A program made the position numbers and the translations under genes. 64,000 nucleotides of DNA from Chitinophagaceae bacterium (GTDB taxonomy: Bacteria; Bacteroidota; Bacteroidia; Chitinophagales; Chitinophagaceae): NCBI GenBank assembly GCA_019638615.1, contig JAHBTL010000004.1:62001-126000 (forward strand), in the 5' to 3' direction. Below are positions 9,222 through 16,762 of the stretch, one piece after another. The notes beneath the pieces were generated by a model, which was not told the origin of the DNA, searched no databases, and saw only the letters and a list, made by a program, of their open reading frames with translations. Positions within the stretch are counted from its first letter, which is position 1. Each line of letters begins with the position of its first letter.

Positions 9222-9911
9222 TTAGTATAATAGTTGTGCGTCTGAGTGACCAAAATGCTTGGTAGCGCTTACGATGATAAACCTGCGGGTTAAAGTTTCT
9301 CCTGCATTGCTTTTTACGATTTCCTCTTCTTCAACGGTTTGTTCCATTATCATCCCTGCGTCCTTTAGTAAATTTTCAGCAGTTCCTGCATCCAATAACC
9401 GGAAACCGTATTGTACAAAAGGCAGTTTTTCTATAGAGTCTTTGCTTGCAAAAGCTATGCAGCATCTGCCGCCGGGTTTTAATACCCTGCATATTTCTGT
9501 AGTATATTCTTGCAGCGATTTCCAAAAATAAATAGTATTGACGGTGAATATCTTGTTGAAAGTATTGTCGGCAAAGGGAATGGTATTGCCATTGGATAAA
9601 ATAAAAAAGGCTTTGCGTTGTGAAACCGCTGCTGTATTCGCTGCCAATGCTTCCTGCAGCATTGTTTCTGAAATATCAATACCTGTATAATGAACGCTGA
9701 ATGCTTTTGCCAGCAGGTAGGATACGTGCGAACCATTGCCAAACCCAATTTCCAGCACTTTTTCATTGTCGGAAATCGCAAGCAGGTCAATAGTGCGCTG
9801 AATCATATTCGCATTGGTCTGCTCCATCCGTTTCCCCGTTTCAATTCCGGGTTGCCCCTGCGGGTGGCGAAGTTGTCCTGCAACTTCCTTCCAATTGATT
9901 TCCTCCTGCAT
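9222..9911 (-). CDS. Class I SAM-dependent methyltransferase
   Basis: A 229-residue protein with SAM-binding motif I EKVLEIGFGNGSHVSYLLAK, motif II YTGIDISETM, and the post-motif pattern FTVNTIYFWKSLQEYTTEICRVLKPGG that marks the UbiE/Methyltransf_11 type. The N-terminal segment RHPQGQPGIETGKRMEQTNANMIQRTID recurs in Bacteroidota methyltransferases of this subgroup. It is monocistronic on the minus strand, with a ~100-bp gap to the HxlR gene. No substrate can be read from the sequence. Confidence 0.82.
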   Translation of the reverse strand: MQEEINWKEVAGQLRHPQGQPGIETGKRMEQTNANMIQRTIDLLAISDNEKVLEIGFGNGSHVSYLLAKAFSVHYTGIDISETMLQEALAANTAAVSQRKAFFILSNGNTIPFADNTFNKIFTVNTIYFWKSLQEYTTEICRVLKPGGRCCIAFASKDSIEKLPFVQYGFRLLDAGTAENLLKDAGMIMEQTVEEEEIVKSNAGETLTRRFIIVSATKHFGHSDAQLLY

Positions 9912-10012
9912 ACGATTGTTTTTTGGTGTTAAAGGTCGTTAAATTTCCGGGCTTCCCGCAAAGCGCCTGGGGATGTAAATGCATTCAATAACAACCGGCC
10001 ACCGCACGGCAT

Positions 10013-10387
10013 TTATTCCGTGAGCGATAATTCTGTTGTTTTCCGGATAATACGCTTACGATGATTTTCACCCCATTTTGTCATAGCCATAATTATATCC
10101 TGCAATGTTTTGCCGTAATCGGTCAGCTCGTATTCAACAGTAACAGGCTTGGTATTGTAAACTGTACGGTTTACCAGCTCATTAATTTCAAGATCTCTTA
10201 ATTCCTTTGAAAGCATTTTCGCCCCGATCCCTTCTACCTCTCGTTGCAGTTCCATAAATCTCTTTTTGCCAAAGCTCAGGCAGCCGATAATGGATATTTT
10301 CCATTTGCCTCCTAAAATATCAAGTGTGTCCTGTACCGACCGGATTTTAGCCTTGCACTCGCTGTGATTAGAATGTTGATTTACCAT
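10013..10387 (-). CDS. HxlR-family winged-helix transcriptional regulator
   Basis: A 124-residue protein with the HxlR hallmark segments DTLDILGGKWKISIIGCLSFGKKRFMELQR (helix-turn-helix start) and IGAKMLSKELRDLEINELVNR, then the wing VEYELTDYGKTL. Family members such as YodB and HypR sense quinones, diamide or hypochlorite through an N-terminal cysteine; here Cys11 (NHSECKAKI) sits in the matching place. It is divergent from a DoxX-like gene, and an inverted repeat lies between them, so it probably represses both itself and the DoxX/DsbA pair under normal conditions. Confidence 0.88.
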   Translation of the reverse strand: MVNQHSNHSECKAKIRSVQDTLDILGGKWKISIIGCLSFGKKRFMELQREVEGIGAKMLSKELRDLEINELVNRTVYNTKPVTVEYELTDYGKTLQDIIMAMTKWGENHRKRIIRKTTELSLTE

Positions 10388-10410
10388 TTCTTTTCTGTTT
10401 ATTAAATGAT

Positions 10411-10446
10411 GGTTTCCTTTTGTAAATCACTTTATTTTTGGAAACC
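10411..10446. promoter_or_regulatory. Inverted repeat between HxlR and DoxX genes, candidate operator; overlaps -7-like box
   Basis: GGTTTCC (10411-10417) is mirrored by GGAAACC (10440-10446) with a 22-bp spacer, inside the divergent intergenic region. TATTTTTG at 10433-10440, which fits the Bacteroidota -7 box for the rightward gene, touches the right arm, so a bound regulator would block transcription. No matching TTTG lies at the usual ~19-bp distance, so the promoter itself is uncertain. Confidence 0.5.
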
Positions 10447-10498
10447 ACTTTCAAAAGTAAAGTATAGTGCTGAAATTTGCAAGTCTAAAACACAATAT

Positions 10499-10852
10499 AT
10501 GTCGCCTAAAACAAAAAGAATACTTTCCACAGTGATCATGGTTTTGCCCGCGCTCATGTTGGCGATCAGTGGTTTTGCAAAGCTTTCAGGAAGCGAAGCG
10601 GTGGTGAACGGGCTTACAAAAATGGGATTTGGTCCTTACATAAAAATTTTTGGAATAGCTGAGATCATTTTTGCTGCCTTATTTCTTATTCCGGCAACTT
10701 ATAAGACCGGTTTCTTCCTTATTCTGTCTTATCTTGGAGGTGCAGCAGCCGTTGAGATCGCTACCGGACAGCCTCCGGTGGGTCTGGTGTTAATTACGTT
10801 GGCATGGATTGGCGTATTTCTCAGGGACAAAAAAAATTTCCTGCCTGCATAA
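10499..10852 (+). CDS. DoxX-like membrane protein
   Basis: The ATG at 10499 (MSPKTKRILSTVIMVLPALM) is chosen over an upstream in-frame start, because that extension would cover the divergent regulatory region. The 117-residue product has four hydrophobic helices, with the typical FAKLSGSEAVVNGLTKMGFG loop and the ending RDKKNFLPA of Bacteroidota DoxX-like proteins. DoxX proteins are linked to quinone or thiosulfate redox and to thiol-stress defence. The gene sits between the HxlR regulator and a DsbA-family oxidoreductase (43-bp gap), which supports a redox-stress operon. Confidence 0.8.
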   Translation: MSPKTKRILSTVIMVLPALMLAISGFAKLSGSEAVVNGLTKMGFGPYIKIFGIAEIIFAALFLIPATYKTGFFLILSYLGGAAAVEIATGQPPVGLVLITLAWIGVFLRDKKNFLPA

Positions 10853-10895
10853 ATGGATAAGCCTTTTTTTGATGAAAGAATAAAATGGATAATGT

Positions 10896-11606
10896 ATGAA
10901 AGTTGAAATATGGTCGGATATCATGTGTCCGTTTTGTTACATAGGTAAACGAAATTTTGAAGAGGCATTACGGGATTTCCCGGATGCACAGCAAATAGAA
11001 GTAGAATGGAAAAGCTTCCAGCTTGATCCGTCCATCGTTTCGGGAACCGGTAAGAACGTATATGCATACCTTGCAGACCGGAAAGGGATCTCTTACGACC
11101 ATTCGGTACAGATGCACCAGCAGGTAGTACAGGTAGCTGCAGCAGCCGGGTTGGCTTACAATTTCGATAAAGCCGTTGTGGCTAATTCGTACAACGCGCA
11201 CCGGTTGATTCAACTGGCTAAAAGAAACTCATTGGGTGATGCTGCTGAAGAAAGATTGTTCAAAGCTTATTTTACGGAAGGGCGTGATCTGGGTGATACT
11301 AATACTTTGATCGAACTTGCAAAAGAAACAGGATTAAAGGAAGAAATTGTAAAGGAAGTATTGCAGGGTGAAAGCTACGCGGATGCTGTAAATGATGATA
11401 TCAGGGAAGCTGAACAGGCAGGGATAAGAGGAGTACCTTTCTTTGTTTTCAATCGTAAATATGCTGTTTCAGGAGCGCAACCTCCGGATGTTTTCCGGGA
11501 AGCGCTCCGGCAATCATTTAAAGAATGGCAGCTATCTTCGCCGCAACCCAAAACGGTTATAGCAAATGAGGCTTCCTGTTCCATCCAGGGAGATTGTACG
11601 GTGTAA
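10896..11606 (+). CDS. DsbA-family (FrnE-like) thiol oxidoreductase
   Basis: The 236-residue protein has no signal peptide and opens MKVEIWSDIMCPFCYIGK, with the CPFC active site at residues 11-14. The cis-proline loop is AGIRGVPFFVFN. The helical insert with AHRLIQLAK and the C-terminal cysteine pair (SCSIQGDC) are typical of cytosolic FrnE proteins, whose second pair relays oxidation. It follows the DoxX-like gene and probably shares its promoter, so the HxlR regulator likely controls both. FrnE proteins protect against disulfide and oxidative stress. Confidence 0.87.
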   Translation: MKVEIWSDIMCPFCYIGKRNFEEALRDFPDAQQIEVEWKSFQLDPSIVSGTGKNVYAYLADRKGISYDHSVQMHQQVVQVAAAAGLAYNFDKAVVANSYNAHRLIQLAKRNSLGDAAEERLFKAYFTEGRDLGDTNTLIELAKETGLKEEIVKEVLQGESYADAVNDDIREAEQAGIRGVPFFVFNRKYAVSGAQPPDVFREALRQSFKEWQLSSPQPKTVIANEASCSIQGDCTV

Positions 11607-11631
11607 TATTACCGGGAAACTGCCTGGATTG

Positions 11632-12105
11632 CTACCAAACGATCAGCCTGGTGATCTGCTCCAGGTAAAACTGATCGGTAGTATCAAATGTTGCTAATTG
11701 GTTGCTGTCTGCATCCAGTACGGCCAACACTTCGGAGCCTTTCATTAAAGGCACAACAATTTCCGATTTTGATGAACTGCTGCAGGCGATATGGCCCGGA
11801 AATGCTTCCACATCGGGAACGATAAGTGTTGCGGCCCGGGCCCAGCTTGTGCCACAAACGCCACGTTCTTTACGAATGCGTGTACAGGCTACAGGGCCCT
11901 GAAACGGGCCCAGCACCAGTTCATCTCCTTTTACGATATAAAATCCAACCCACAGCCAATTGAATTGTTCTTTCAAAGCTGCGGCAATATTAGCCAGGTT
12001 AGCCACCAGATCCTTTTCTCCTTCAATGAGTCCTTTAATCTGTGGTATCAGGGCCTCATATTGTTCTGCTTTGGTGCCTGTTGCAATGTGTAAGTCTTCC
12101 GCCAT
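11632..12105 (-). CDS. msrC: Free methionine-(R)-sulfoxide reductase (GAF-domain fRMsr)
   Basis: A 157-residue single GAF domain. The fRMsr signature is present: GPFQGPVACTRI (Cys74), GVCGTSW (Cys84) and FPGHIACSSSSKSEIVVP (Cys108). The spacing of the three cysteines (10 and 24 residues) is the same as in E. coli MsrC, whose last cysteine is catalytic. The enzyme reduces free methionine-(R)-sulfoxide in the cytoplasm. It lies convergent with the DsbA/DoxX group and 53 bp from the DUF1080 gene. The two minus-strand genes may be co-transcribed, but no functional tie is evident. Confidence 0.93.
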   Translation of the reverse strand: MAEDLHIATGTKAEQYEALIPQIKGLIEGEKDLVANLANIAAALKEQFNWLWVGFYIVKGDELVLGPFQGPVACTRIRKERGVCGTSWARAATLIVPDVEAFPGHIACSSSSKSEIVVPLMKGSEVLAVLDADSNQLATFDTTDQFYLEQITRLIVW

Positions 12106-12158
12106 GCCACAAAATTAAAAATTACAGCTCCATAAACATTGAAAAGCCGGCTCCGATT

Positions 12159-12920
12159 TTATAAAGGCCTGATCCAGATATTCCTGAAGGCAACAGGGTT
12201 ACCATGATCCTGTAGTGCCAGGGGCTCCAGGGCGCCATGTGGTTCATAGTTGGGAGTACCAATGTATTGTGTGGCTCCCCATATGGTAGTATTGTTTTGT
12301 ACCAGCACGCCATTATGGAATACCGTAATGCGGGCAGGAGATTTTAAGCTTCCATCGGCATAAAATTGTGGGGCAGTGAACAGTATGTCATATGTCTGCC
12401 ATTCGCCCGGCTTGCGCGAAGCGTTTACCAGTGGCGGTGTTTGCTTATAGATGCTCGCCGCCTGTCCGTTTGAATAGGTACGGTTGTTATAATTATCCAG
12501 CACCTGTAATTCATATTTACCCATCAGGAAGATGCCGCTGTTACCGCGTCCCTGGCTTTCTCCTTCCACTTTAGCGGGTGTGCGCCATTCAATGTGCAAC
12601 TGGCAGTCTCCAAAGCCTTCCCTGGTTTGTATGCCTCCTGTACCCCTTGCTACTACCAGGGCTCCATCCTCTATTTTCCACCTTACTTCGCCACCATCTT
12701 TTTGCGACTTCCATTTTGAAGCGTCTTTGCCGTCAAATAATACAATAGCGTCCGAAGGCGCATCTGAAGCCGTTTTGCCGGGTGTTATGATCCGTACCTG
12801 GGGATCCCAGTATTCGGTAAGTTTAGCGTCTCCCGTCCGGGGAGCCGTTTGGGCAAACAAACCGATTGAAAATATACTTAAACAAGAGACAAGTGCAATC
12901 CTGGGCAAATGATAATTCAT
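12159..12920 (-). CDS. Secreted DUF1080 (3-keto-disaccharide hydrolase family) protein
   Basis: The N-terminus MNYHLPRIALVSCLSIFSIGLFAQ is a Sec signal peptide. The 253-residue protein shows the DUF1080 concanavalin-like fold motifs: IVLFDGKDASKWKSQKDGG, the GDCQLHIEWRTP strand, GNSGIFLMGKYELQVLDNY, and HGNPVAFRNIWIRPL at the end. The Pfam family is named for 3-keto-disaccharide hydrolases, which cut glycosides after their sugar has been oxidised at C3. Exported Gfo/Idh/MocA and TIM-barrel enzymes elsewhere in the window could supply such substrates. It is transcribed away from the his operon. Confidence 0.88.
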   Translation of the reverse strand: MNYHLPRIALVSCLSIFSIGLFAQTAPRTGDAKLTEYWDPQVRIITPGKTASDAPSDAIVLFDGKDASKWKSQKDGGEVRWKIEDGALVVARGTGGIQTREGFGDCQLHIEWRTPAKVEGESQGRGNSGIFLMGKYELQVLDNYNNRTYSNGQAASIYKQTPPLVNASRKPGEWQTYDILFTAPQFYADGSLKSPARITVFHNGVLVQNNTTIWGATQYIGTPNYEPHGALEPLALQDHGNPVAFRNIWIRPL

Positions 12921-12987
12921 AATTTGTAATTATTGCGTTTTTAAAGAAGGGTACAATTTATAAAAAAATGGTGCTACTTGTTCTGTT

Positions 12988-13119
12988 GGACGTATTTAAA
13001 ATTGTCGCTGCATATTTAGTTGCCCTCACCTCTGCCGACAGACGGGCCTCTTATTCTCTCTCCGCGTCCTGCATGAGCGGGAGCGAGGGAAAAGCGATGC
13101 GACAATTTTAAATGTACCC
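12988..13119. mobile_element. 132-bp MITE-like element with terminal inverted repeats and 8-bp near-duplication
   Basis: The left arm, GGACGTATTTAAAATTGTCG from 12988, is mirrored by the right end (reverse complement GGGTACATTTAAAATTGTCG, from 13119); TTTAAAATTGTCGC is perfect on both sides (12995-13008, 13099-13112). The flanks GTTCTGTT (12980-12987) and GTTCTGCT (13120-13127) agree at 7 of 8 bases, as expected of a target duplication. It has no coding capacity. It lies between the DUF1080 gene and the his promoter, which starts 34 bp further right. Confidence 0.65.
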
Positions 13120-13152
13120 GTTCTGCTATGTATGAAAGAATTTTCATAAAAT

Positions 13153-13183
13153 TTTGCCGGATAAAAAGGAAGCCTTATTTTTG
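13153..13183 (+). promoter_or_regulatory. Promoter of the histidine operon
   Basis: TTTG (13153-13156), 19 bp, then TATTTTTG (13176-13183): an exact fit to the Bacteroidota sigma-ABfr consensus TTTG-N19-TAnnTTTG. It lies just upstream of the his leader peptide, so the transcript should start a few bases before the leader ATG at 13202. Confidence 0.85.
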
Positions 13184-13201
13184 CGCCGTCAAAAAAACAG
13201 C

Positions 13202-13249
13202 ATGATCATTACTACACATCATCACCATCATATCTTACCTAGCAGGTAA
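13202..13249 (+). CDS. hisL: Histidine operon leader peptide
   Basis: This 15-codon frame encodes MIITTHHHHHILPSR with five consecutive His codons (CAT CAT CAC CAT CAT, 13217-13231). It starts about 18 bp after the -7 box and its TAA stop overlaps segment 2 of the attenuator. Short leader peptides rich in the end-product amino acid measure charged tRNA-His through ribosome stalling. Position upstream of hisG and the paired hairpins make this an attenuation leader, although it is too short for ordinary gene finders. Confidence 0.92.
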   Translation: MIITTHHHHHILPSR

Positions 13250-13314
13250 GCCGGTGTTGTATGTGCTTATAAAATACATCATATAAAAGGCTTACCGTTC
13301 GGTAAGTCTTTTTT
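13234..13314 (+). promoter_or_regulatory. His attenuator: anti-antiterminator, antiterminator and terminator
   Basis: Four segments are seen: 1 CTTACC (13234-13239), 2 GGTAAG (13245-13250), 3 CTTACC (13291-13296), 4 GGTAAG (13301-13306). Segments 3:4 form a 9-bp hairpin (13288-13309, loop GTTC) running into TTTTTT, an intrinsic terminator. Segments 1:2 make a competing hairpin, and 2:3 can pair as antiterminator. A ribosome stalled on the His codons masks segment 1, frees 2 to hold 3, and lets RNA polymerase reach hisG. With enough charged tRNA-His, translation ends and 3:4 stops transcription. Confidence 0.88.
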
Positions 13315-13335
13315 ATTTAACACAAATTCATACAA

Positions 13336-14187
13336 ATGCTAAAGCTGGCAATTCAAAAATCCGGGCGCCTGCACGACGATTCAATGAGGTTGTTGAAAGA
13401 ATGCGGTATCAACATTTCAAACGGTGTCAACAAATTAAAAACCGAGGCGAGTAATTTTCCCCTGCAGGTATTTTTTTTACGCGACGATGATATTCCGCAA
13501 TACGTGGAGGATTCGGTGGCGGATATTGGCGTGGTAGGAGAAAACGTGGTATATGAAAAAAACAAATCGGTTGATATTGTTGAAACACTGGGTTTCGGCA
13601 GGTGTCGTTTAAGCATAGCGGTGGTGCGCGGTGAACAATATACAGGGGTGCAGTCTTTGCATGGCCGCAAAATAGCTACCAGCTATCCTTTTCTTACCCG
13701 CCGGTTCCTCTCTGAAAACAAAGTACAGGCAGATATTCATGAGATCAGCGGCTCCGTGGAAATTGCACCGGGAATAGGGTTGGCGGATGCGATTTGCGAT
13801 TTGGTGAGCAGTGGTTCAACCCTGCTTACCAACGGGCTCAAAGAAGTAGAAACGATCTTGCATTCGGAGGCGGTGCTCATCCGGAATAAAAATTTTAACG
13901 ATGCACAGGTTCGGTTACTGAATAAGCTGCTGTTTAGGATACACGCAGTTAAAAAAGCACGGAACAATAAGTATATACTGTTAAATGCGCCCAACGATAA
14001 GCTGGATGAAATCATAGGATTATTACCCGGAATGAAAAGTCCCACCGTATTGCCGTTGGCAGATAAGGGCTGGAGTTCTGTGCACAGTGTTTTAAATGAA
14101 GATGAGTTTTGGGAGAAGATAGAACAGTTGAAAACGGCGGGTGCCCAGGGTATATTGGTAGTGCCTATTGAAAAAATGATCGTTTAA
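13336..14187 (+). CDS. hisG: ATP phosphoribosyltransferase, long form
   Basis: This enzyme catalyses the first step of histidine synthesis, joining ATP and PRPP. The 283-residue protein has the catalytic-domain motifs LKLAIQKSGRLHDDSMRLLKECG and DIGVVGENVVYE, and the PRPP loop in GSTLLTNGLKEVETI. The extra ~75 residues at the C-terminus, ending GAQGILVVPIEKMIV, are the ACT-like regulatory domain of long-form HisG, so no HisZ partner is needed and histidine should inhibit it directly. It is the first structural gene behind the leader and terminator. hisD follows after 30 bp. Confidence 0.96.
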   Translation: MLKLAIQKSGRLHDDSMRLLKECGINISNGVNKLKTEASNFPLQVFFLRDDDIPQYVEDSVADIGVVGENVVYEKNKSVDIVETLGFGRCRLSIAVVRGEQYTGVQSLHGRKIATSYPFLTRRFLSENKVQADIHEISGSVEIAPGIGLADAICDLVSSGSTLLTNGLKEVETILHSEAVLIRNKNFNDAQVRLLNKLLFRIHAVKKARNNKYILLNAPNDKLDEIIGLLPGMKSPTVLPLADKGWSSVHSVLNEDEFWEKIEQLKTAGAQGILVVPIEKMIV

Positions 14188-14217
14188 CGACAGGGATTTC
14201 AAACTTCAAATCATCTT

Positions 14218-15495
14218 ATGAATATCATTCTGCATCCGCCCAGGCAACAATGGAACAGTCTTACAGAACGGCCGGTATTGGATTATTCGATGCTTGAACA
14301 ATCCGTGGGGCAAATATTAGCGGAAGTAAAGCAGAACGGCGACACTGCATTAAGAACATTGGCTAAAAAATTTGATGGTGTGGATCTGCATGCTATTAAA
14401 GTGGATGACAAAGAAATGGAGGAAGCGGGAATGCTGCTGGCTGATGAGCTGAAAGAAGCGATCCTCCGGGCGAAAGCAAACATTTATAATTTTCACATTA
14501 CGCAGTACAGGGAAGAAGAAAGAGTGGAGACGATGCCGGGAGTGGTATGCTGGCGCAGGATGACAGGTATTGATAAAGTAGGGCTGTATATCCCCGGTGG
14601 ATCGGCGCCTTTGTTTTCCACTGTGCTAATGTTGGGAATACCCGCAGTTATTGCCGGATGCCGGGAGATTGTCTTGTGTTCACCACCCGGTAAGGAAGGT
14701 AAGATACATCCTGCTATTTTATATGCAGCCAAAGTGGCCGGTATTACGCAGGTATTTAAAACCGGTGGTGCACAGGCCATAGCGGCTATGGCTTATGGTA
14801 CAGCTACCATTCCTGCCGTATACAAAATATTCGGGCCTGGTAATCAATATGTAACCTGCGCCAAGCAACTGGTACAACGGAGCGGGGTGGCTATTGATAT
14901 GCCGGCCGGCCCCAGTGAAGTATGTGTGCTGGCGGATGCAACCGCTGTGCCTGCATATGTGGCGGCTGATTTATTGTCGCAGGCGGAGCATGGTGCAGAC
15001 AGCCAGGTGCTTCTTGTAACTGCGGATAAAGCAATGGCAGAGAAAATAGTGGAAAAAGTAGGGGAACAACTGGAAATGCTGTCGAGAAAGGAGATCGCAA
15101 AAAAAGCCCTGACCAACAGCAGGGCGATAGTCGTGGGCGATTTAAACGAAGCAATAGAGCTTATTAATGCCTATGCGCCGGAGCATTTGATCGTCAGTTG
15201 TGAAGATGACGAAAAGATAGGCAACCGCATTACCAACGCGGGTTCTGTTTTTTTGGGAAATTATTCTCCTGAAAGTGTGGGCGATTATGCCAGCGGCACC
15301 AATCATACTTTACCTACTAACGGCTACGCACGCGCGTACAGCGGCGTGAGTGTAGACAGCTTTGTAAAAAAGATCACCTACCAGAAATTAACACAACAGG
15401 GGCTGCATCAAATAGCAGGTACAGTAATGAATATGGCGCACGCGGAAGGACTGGATGCCCATGCCCATGCAGTGAGAGTGAGAATGGGTTTATAG
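14218..15495 (+). CDS. hisD: Histidinol dehydrogenase
   Basis: HisD oxidises histidinol to histidine in two NAD-dependent steps. The 425-residue protein carries the family motifs GLYIPGGSAPLFSTVLMLGIPA, GGAQAIAAMAYGT, GPGNQYVTCAKQ and MPAGPSEVCVLAD, and the zinc/catalytic region AEHGADSQ, NAYAPEHLI and GDYASGTNHTLPT with its His and Glu residues. Length is as expected. It is the second gene of the operon, 30 bp after hisG and about 145 bp before hisC; that gap contains a short repeat mosaic. Confidence 0.97.
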   Translation: MNIILHPPRQQWNSLTERPVLDYSMLEQSVGQILAEVKQNGDTALRTLAKKFDGVDLHAIKVDDKEMEEAGMLLADELKEAILRAKANIYNFHITQYREEERVETMPGVVCWRRMTGIDKVGLYIPGGSAPLFSTVLMLGIPAVIAGCREIVLCSPPGKEGKIHPAILYAAKVAGITQVFKTGGAQAIAAMAYGTATIPAVYKIFGPGNQYVTCAKQLVQRSGVAIDMPAGPSEVCVLADATAVPAYVAADLLSQAEHGADSQVLLVTADKAMAEKIVEKVGEQLEMLSRKEIAKKALTNSRAIVVGDLNEAIELINAYAPEHLIVSCEDDEKIGNRITNAGSVFLGNYSPESVGDYASGTNHTLPTNGYARAYSGVSVDSFVKKITYQKLTQQGLHQIAGTVMNMAHAEGLDAHAHAVRVRMGL

Positions 15496-15640
15496 TTGGT
15501 GGTTTGTAGTTTATTGGATTTGAGATTTGAAATTTAAGATTTGAAATGAATTACCGATACCTGACAACTCATAGCTGATAGCCCATAGCTGATATCTGAC
15601 ACCTCAAATCAAAAACCTTTCTGCATTAATTTTTAAAATT
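15496..15640. repeat. AT-rich intergenic repeat mosaic between hisD and hisC
   Basis: The spacer holds GATTTGAGATTTGAAATTT (15517-15535), a partial inverted copy (CTCAAATC near 15603), and twice the phrase CATAGCTGATA. The first phrase recurs with one change at 46009-46027. No gene or terminator is seen, so the his transcript probably reads through. Confidence 0.55.
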
Positions 15641-16696
15641 ATGATAGCGTTTAATATCAATGACCTTGTAAGAGAAAATGTAAAAAAGCTTACTCCTTAC
15701 TCATCTGCAAGGGATGAGTTCAGCGGGGAGGCATCCATTTTTTTAGATGCCAATGAAAACAGCCTGGGATCTCCGTATACCCAATGGTACAATCGCTATC
15801 CCGATCCGCATCAGATAAAAATAAAAAACAAGATAGCTGCTATCAAAGGCGTGCCGGCTGAAAATATTTTTATAGGCAATGGCAGCGATGAATGTATTGA
15901 TTTATTATTCAGGGGATTTTGTAATCCCGGTAAAGACAATGTGATCATTTGTCCGCCAACCTATGGCATGTACCAGGTAAGCGCCGAAATAAATGATGTG
16001 GAAATAAAAAAGGTTCCTTTGCTGGATAATTTTCAGCTGGACCTGGTTCATCTCGAAAATGCAGTCAATGATTTTACCAAGATCATCTGGCTTTGCTCCC
16101 CCAATAATCCTACTGCCAATTCGCAGAACAGGGAGGATGTTGAAATGGTGTTGAATAATTTCCCCGGACTGGTAGTGATAGATGAGGCATATATCAATTT
16201 TTCCCGGCACCGTTCTTTCATACAGGAATTAGGTGAGTATCCCAATCTGGTGGTATTGCAAACGCTTTCCAAAGCCTGGGGACTGGCAGCGCTGCGGTTG
16301 GGTATGGCTTTTGCATCGGCAGATATCATAGAAGTATACAATAAAATAAAACCGCCGTACAATATCGGGCAGGCTACGCAGGATATTGTTTTAAAGGCAC
16401 TGGATCATGTAGAAAATGTAAATGAGATGATCAGGATCATTGTGCAGGAGCGGGAAGCATTGCGGGAAAAGCTTACTAAACTGGAGCAGGTGGAACAGGT
16501 GTATCCTTCTGATGCGAATTTTTTGCTGGTGAGGGTAAGCAACGCCCGGGCGGTCTATCACTTCCTGCTCACTAAAGGAATCGTGGTAAGAGACAGAAGC
16601 AACGTTCAGTTGTGCGAGGGATGTCTCAGGATCACTGTAGGATCGCCGGAAGAAAACAATGCCCTGATAAATGGTTTAAAAGAATTCAAAGCTTAG
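15641..16696 (+). CDS. hisC: Histidinol-phosphate aminotransferase
   Basis: HisC is a PLP-dependent class II aminotransferase that converts imidazole-acetol phosphate to histidinol phosphate. The 351-residue protein shows SLDANENSLGSP-type start (FLDANENSLGS), the NIFIGNGSDECIDLLFRGFCNPG cofactor region, LCSPNNPTAN, VVIDEAYINFS, and the PLP lysine in QTLSKAWGLAALRLG. C-terminal Arg residues (EGCLRITVGSPEENN) bind the substrate phosphate. It is the third his gene in order, as is usual in Bacteroidota, but the following gene is a cytochrome rather than hisB. Confidence 0.97.
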   Translation: MIAFNINDLVRENVKKLTPYSSARDEFSGEASIFLDANENSLGSPYTQWYNRYPDPHQIKIKNKIAAIKGVPAENIFIGNGSDECIDLLFRGFCNPGKDNVIICPPTYGMYQVSAEINDVEIKKVPLLDNFQLDLVHLENAVNDFTKIIWLCSPNNPTANSQNREDVEMVLNNFPGLVVIDEAYINFSRHRSFIQELGEYPNLVVLQTLSKAWGLAALRLGMAFASADIIEVYNKIKPPYNIGQATQDIVLKALDHVENVNEMIRIIVQEREALREKLTKLEQVEQVYPSDANFLLVRVSNARAVYHFLLTKGIVVRDRSNVQLCEGCLRITVGSPEENNALINGLKEFKA

Positions 16697-16762
16697 TTGT
16701 AATTTTAATGAAGGCAGAGTCCAACAGCATACAAGGCAATTGTATTTATTTTCAATAATAAT

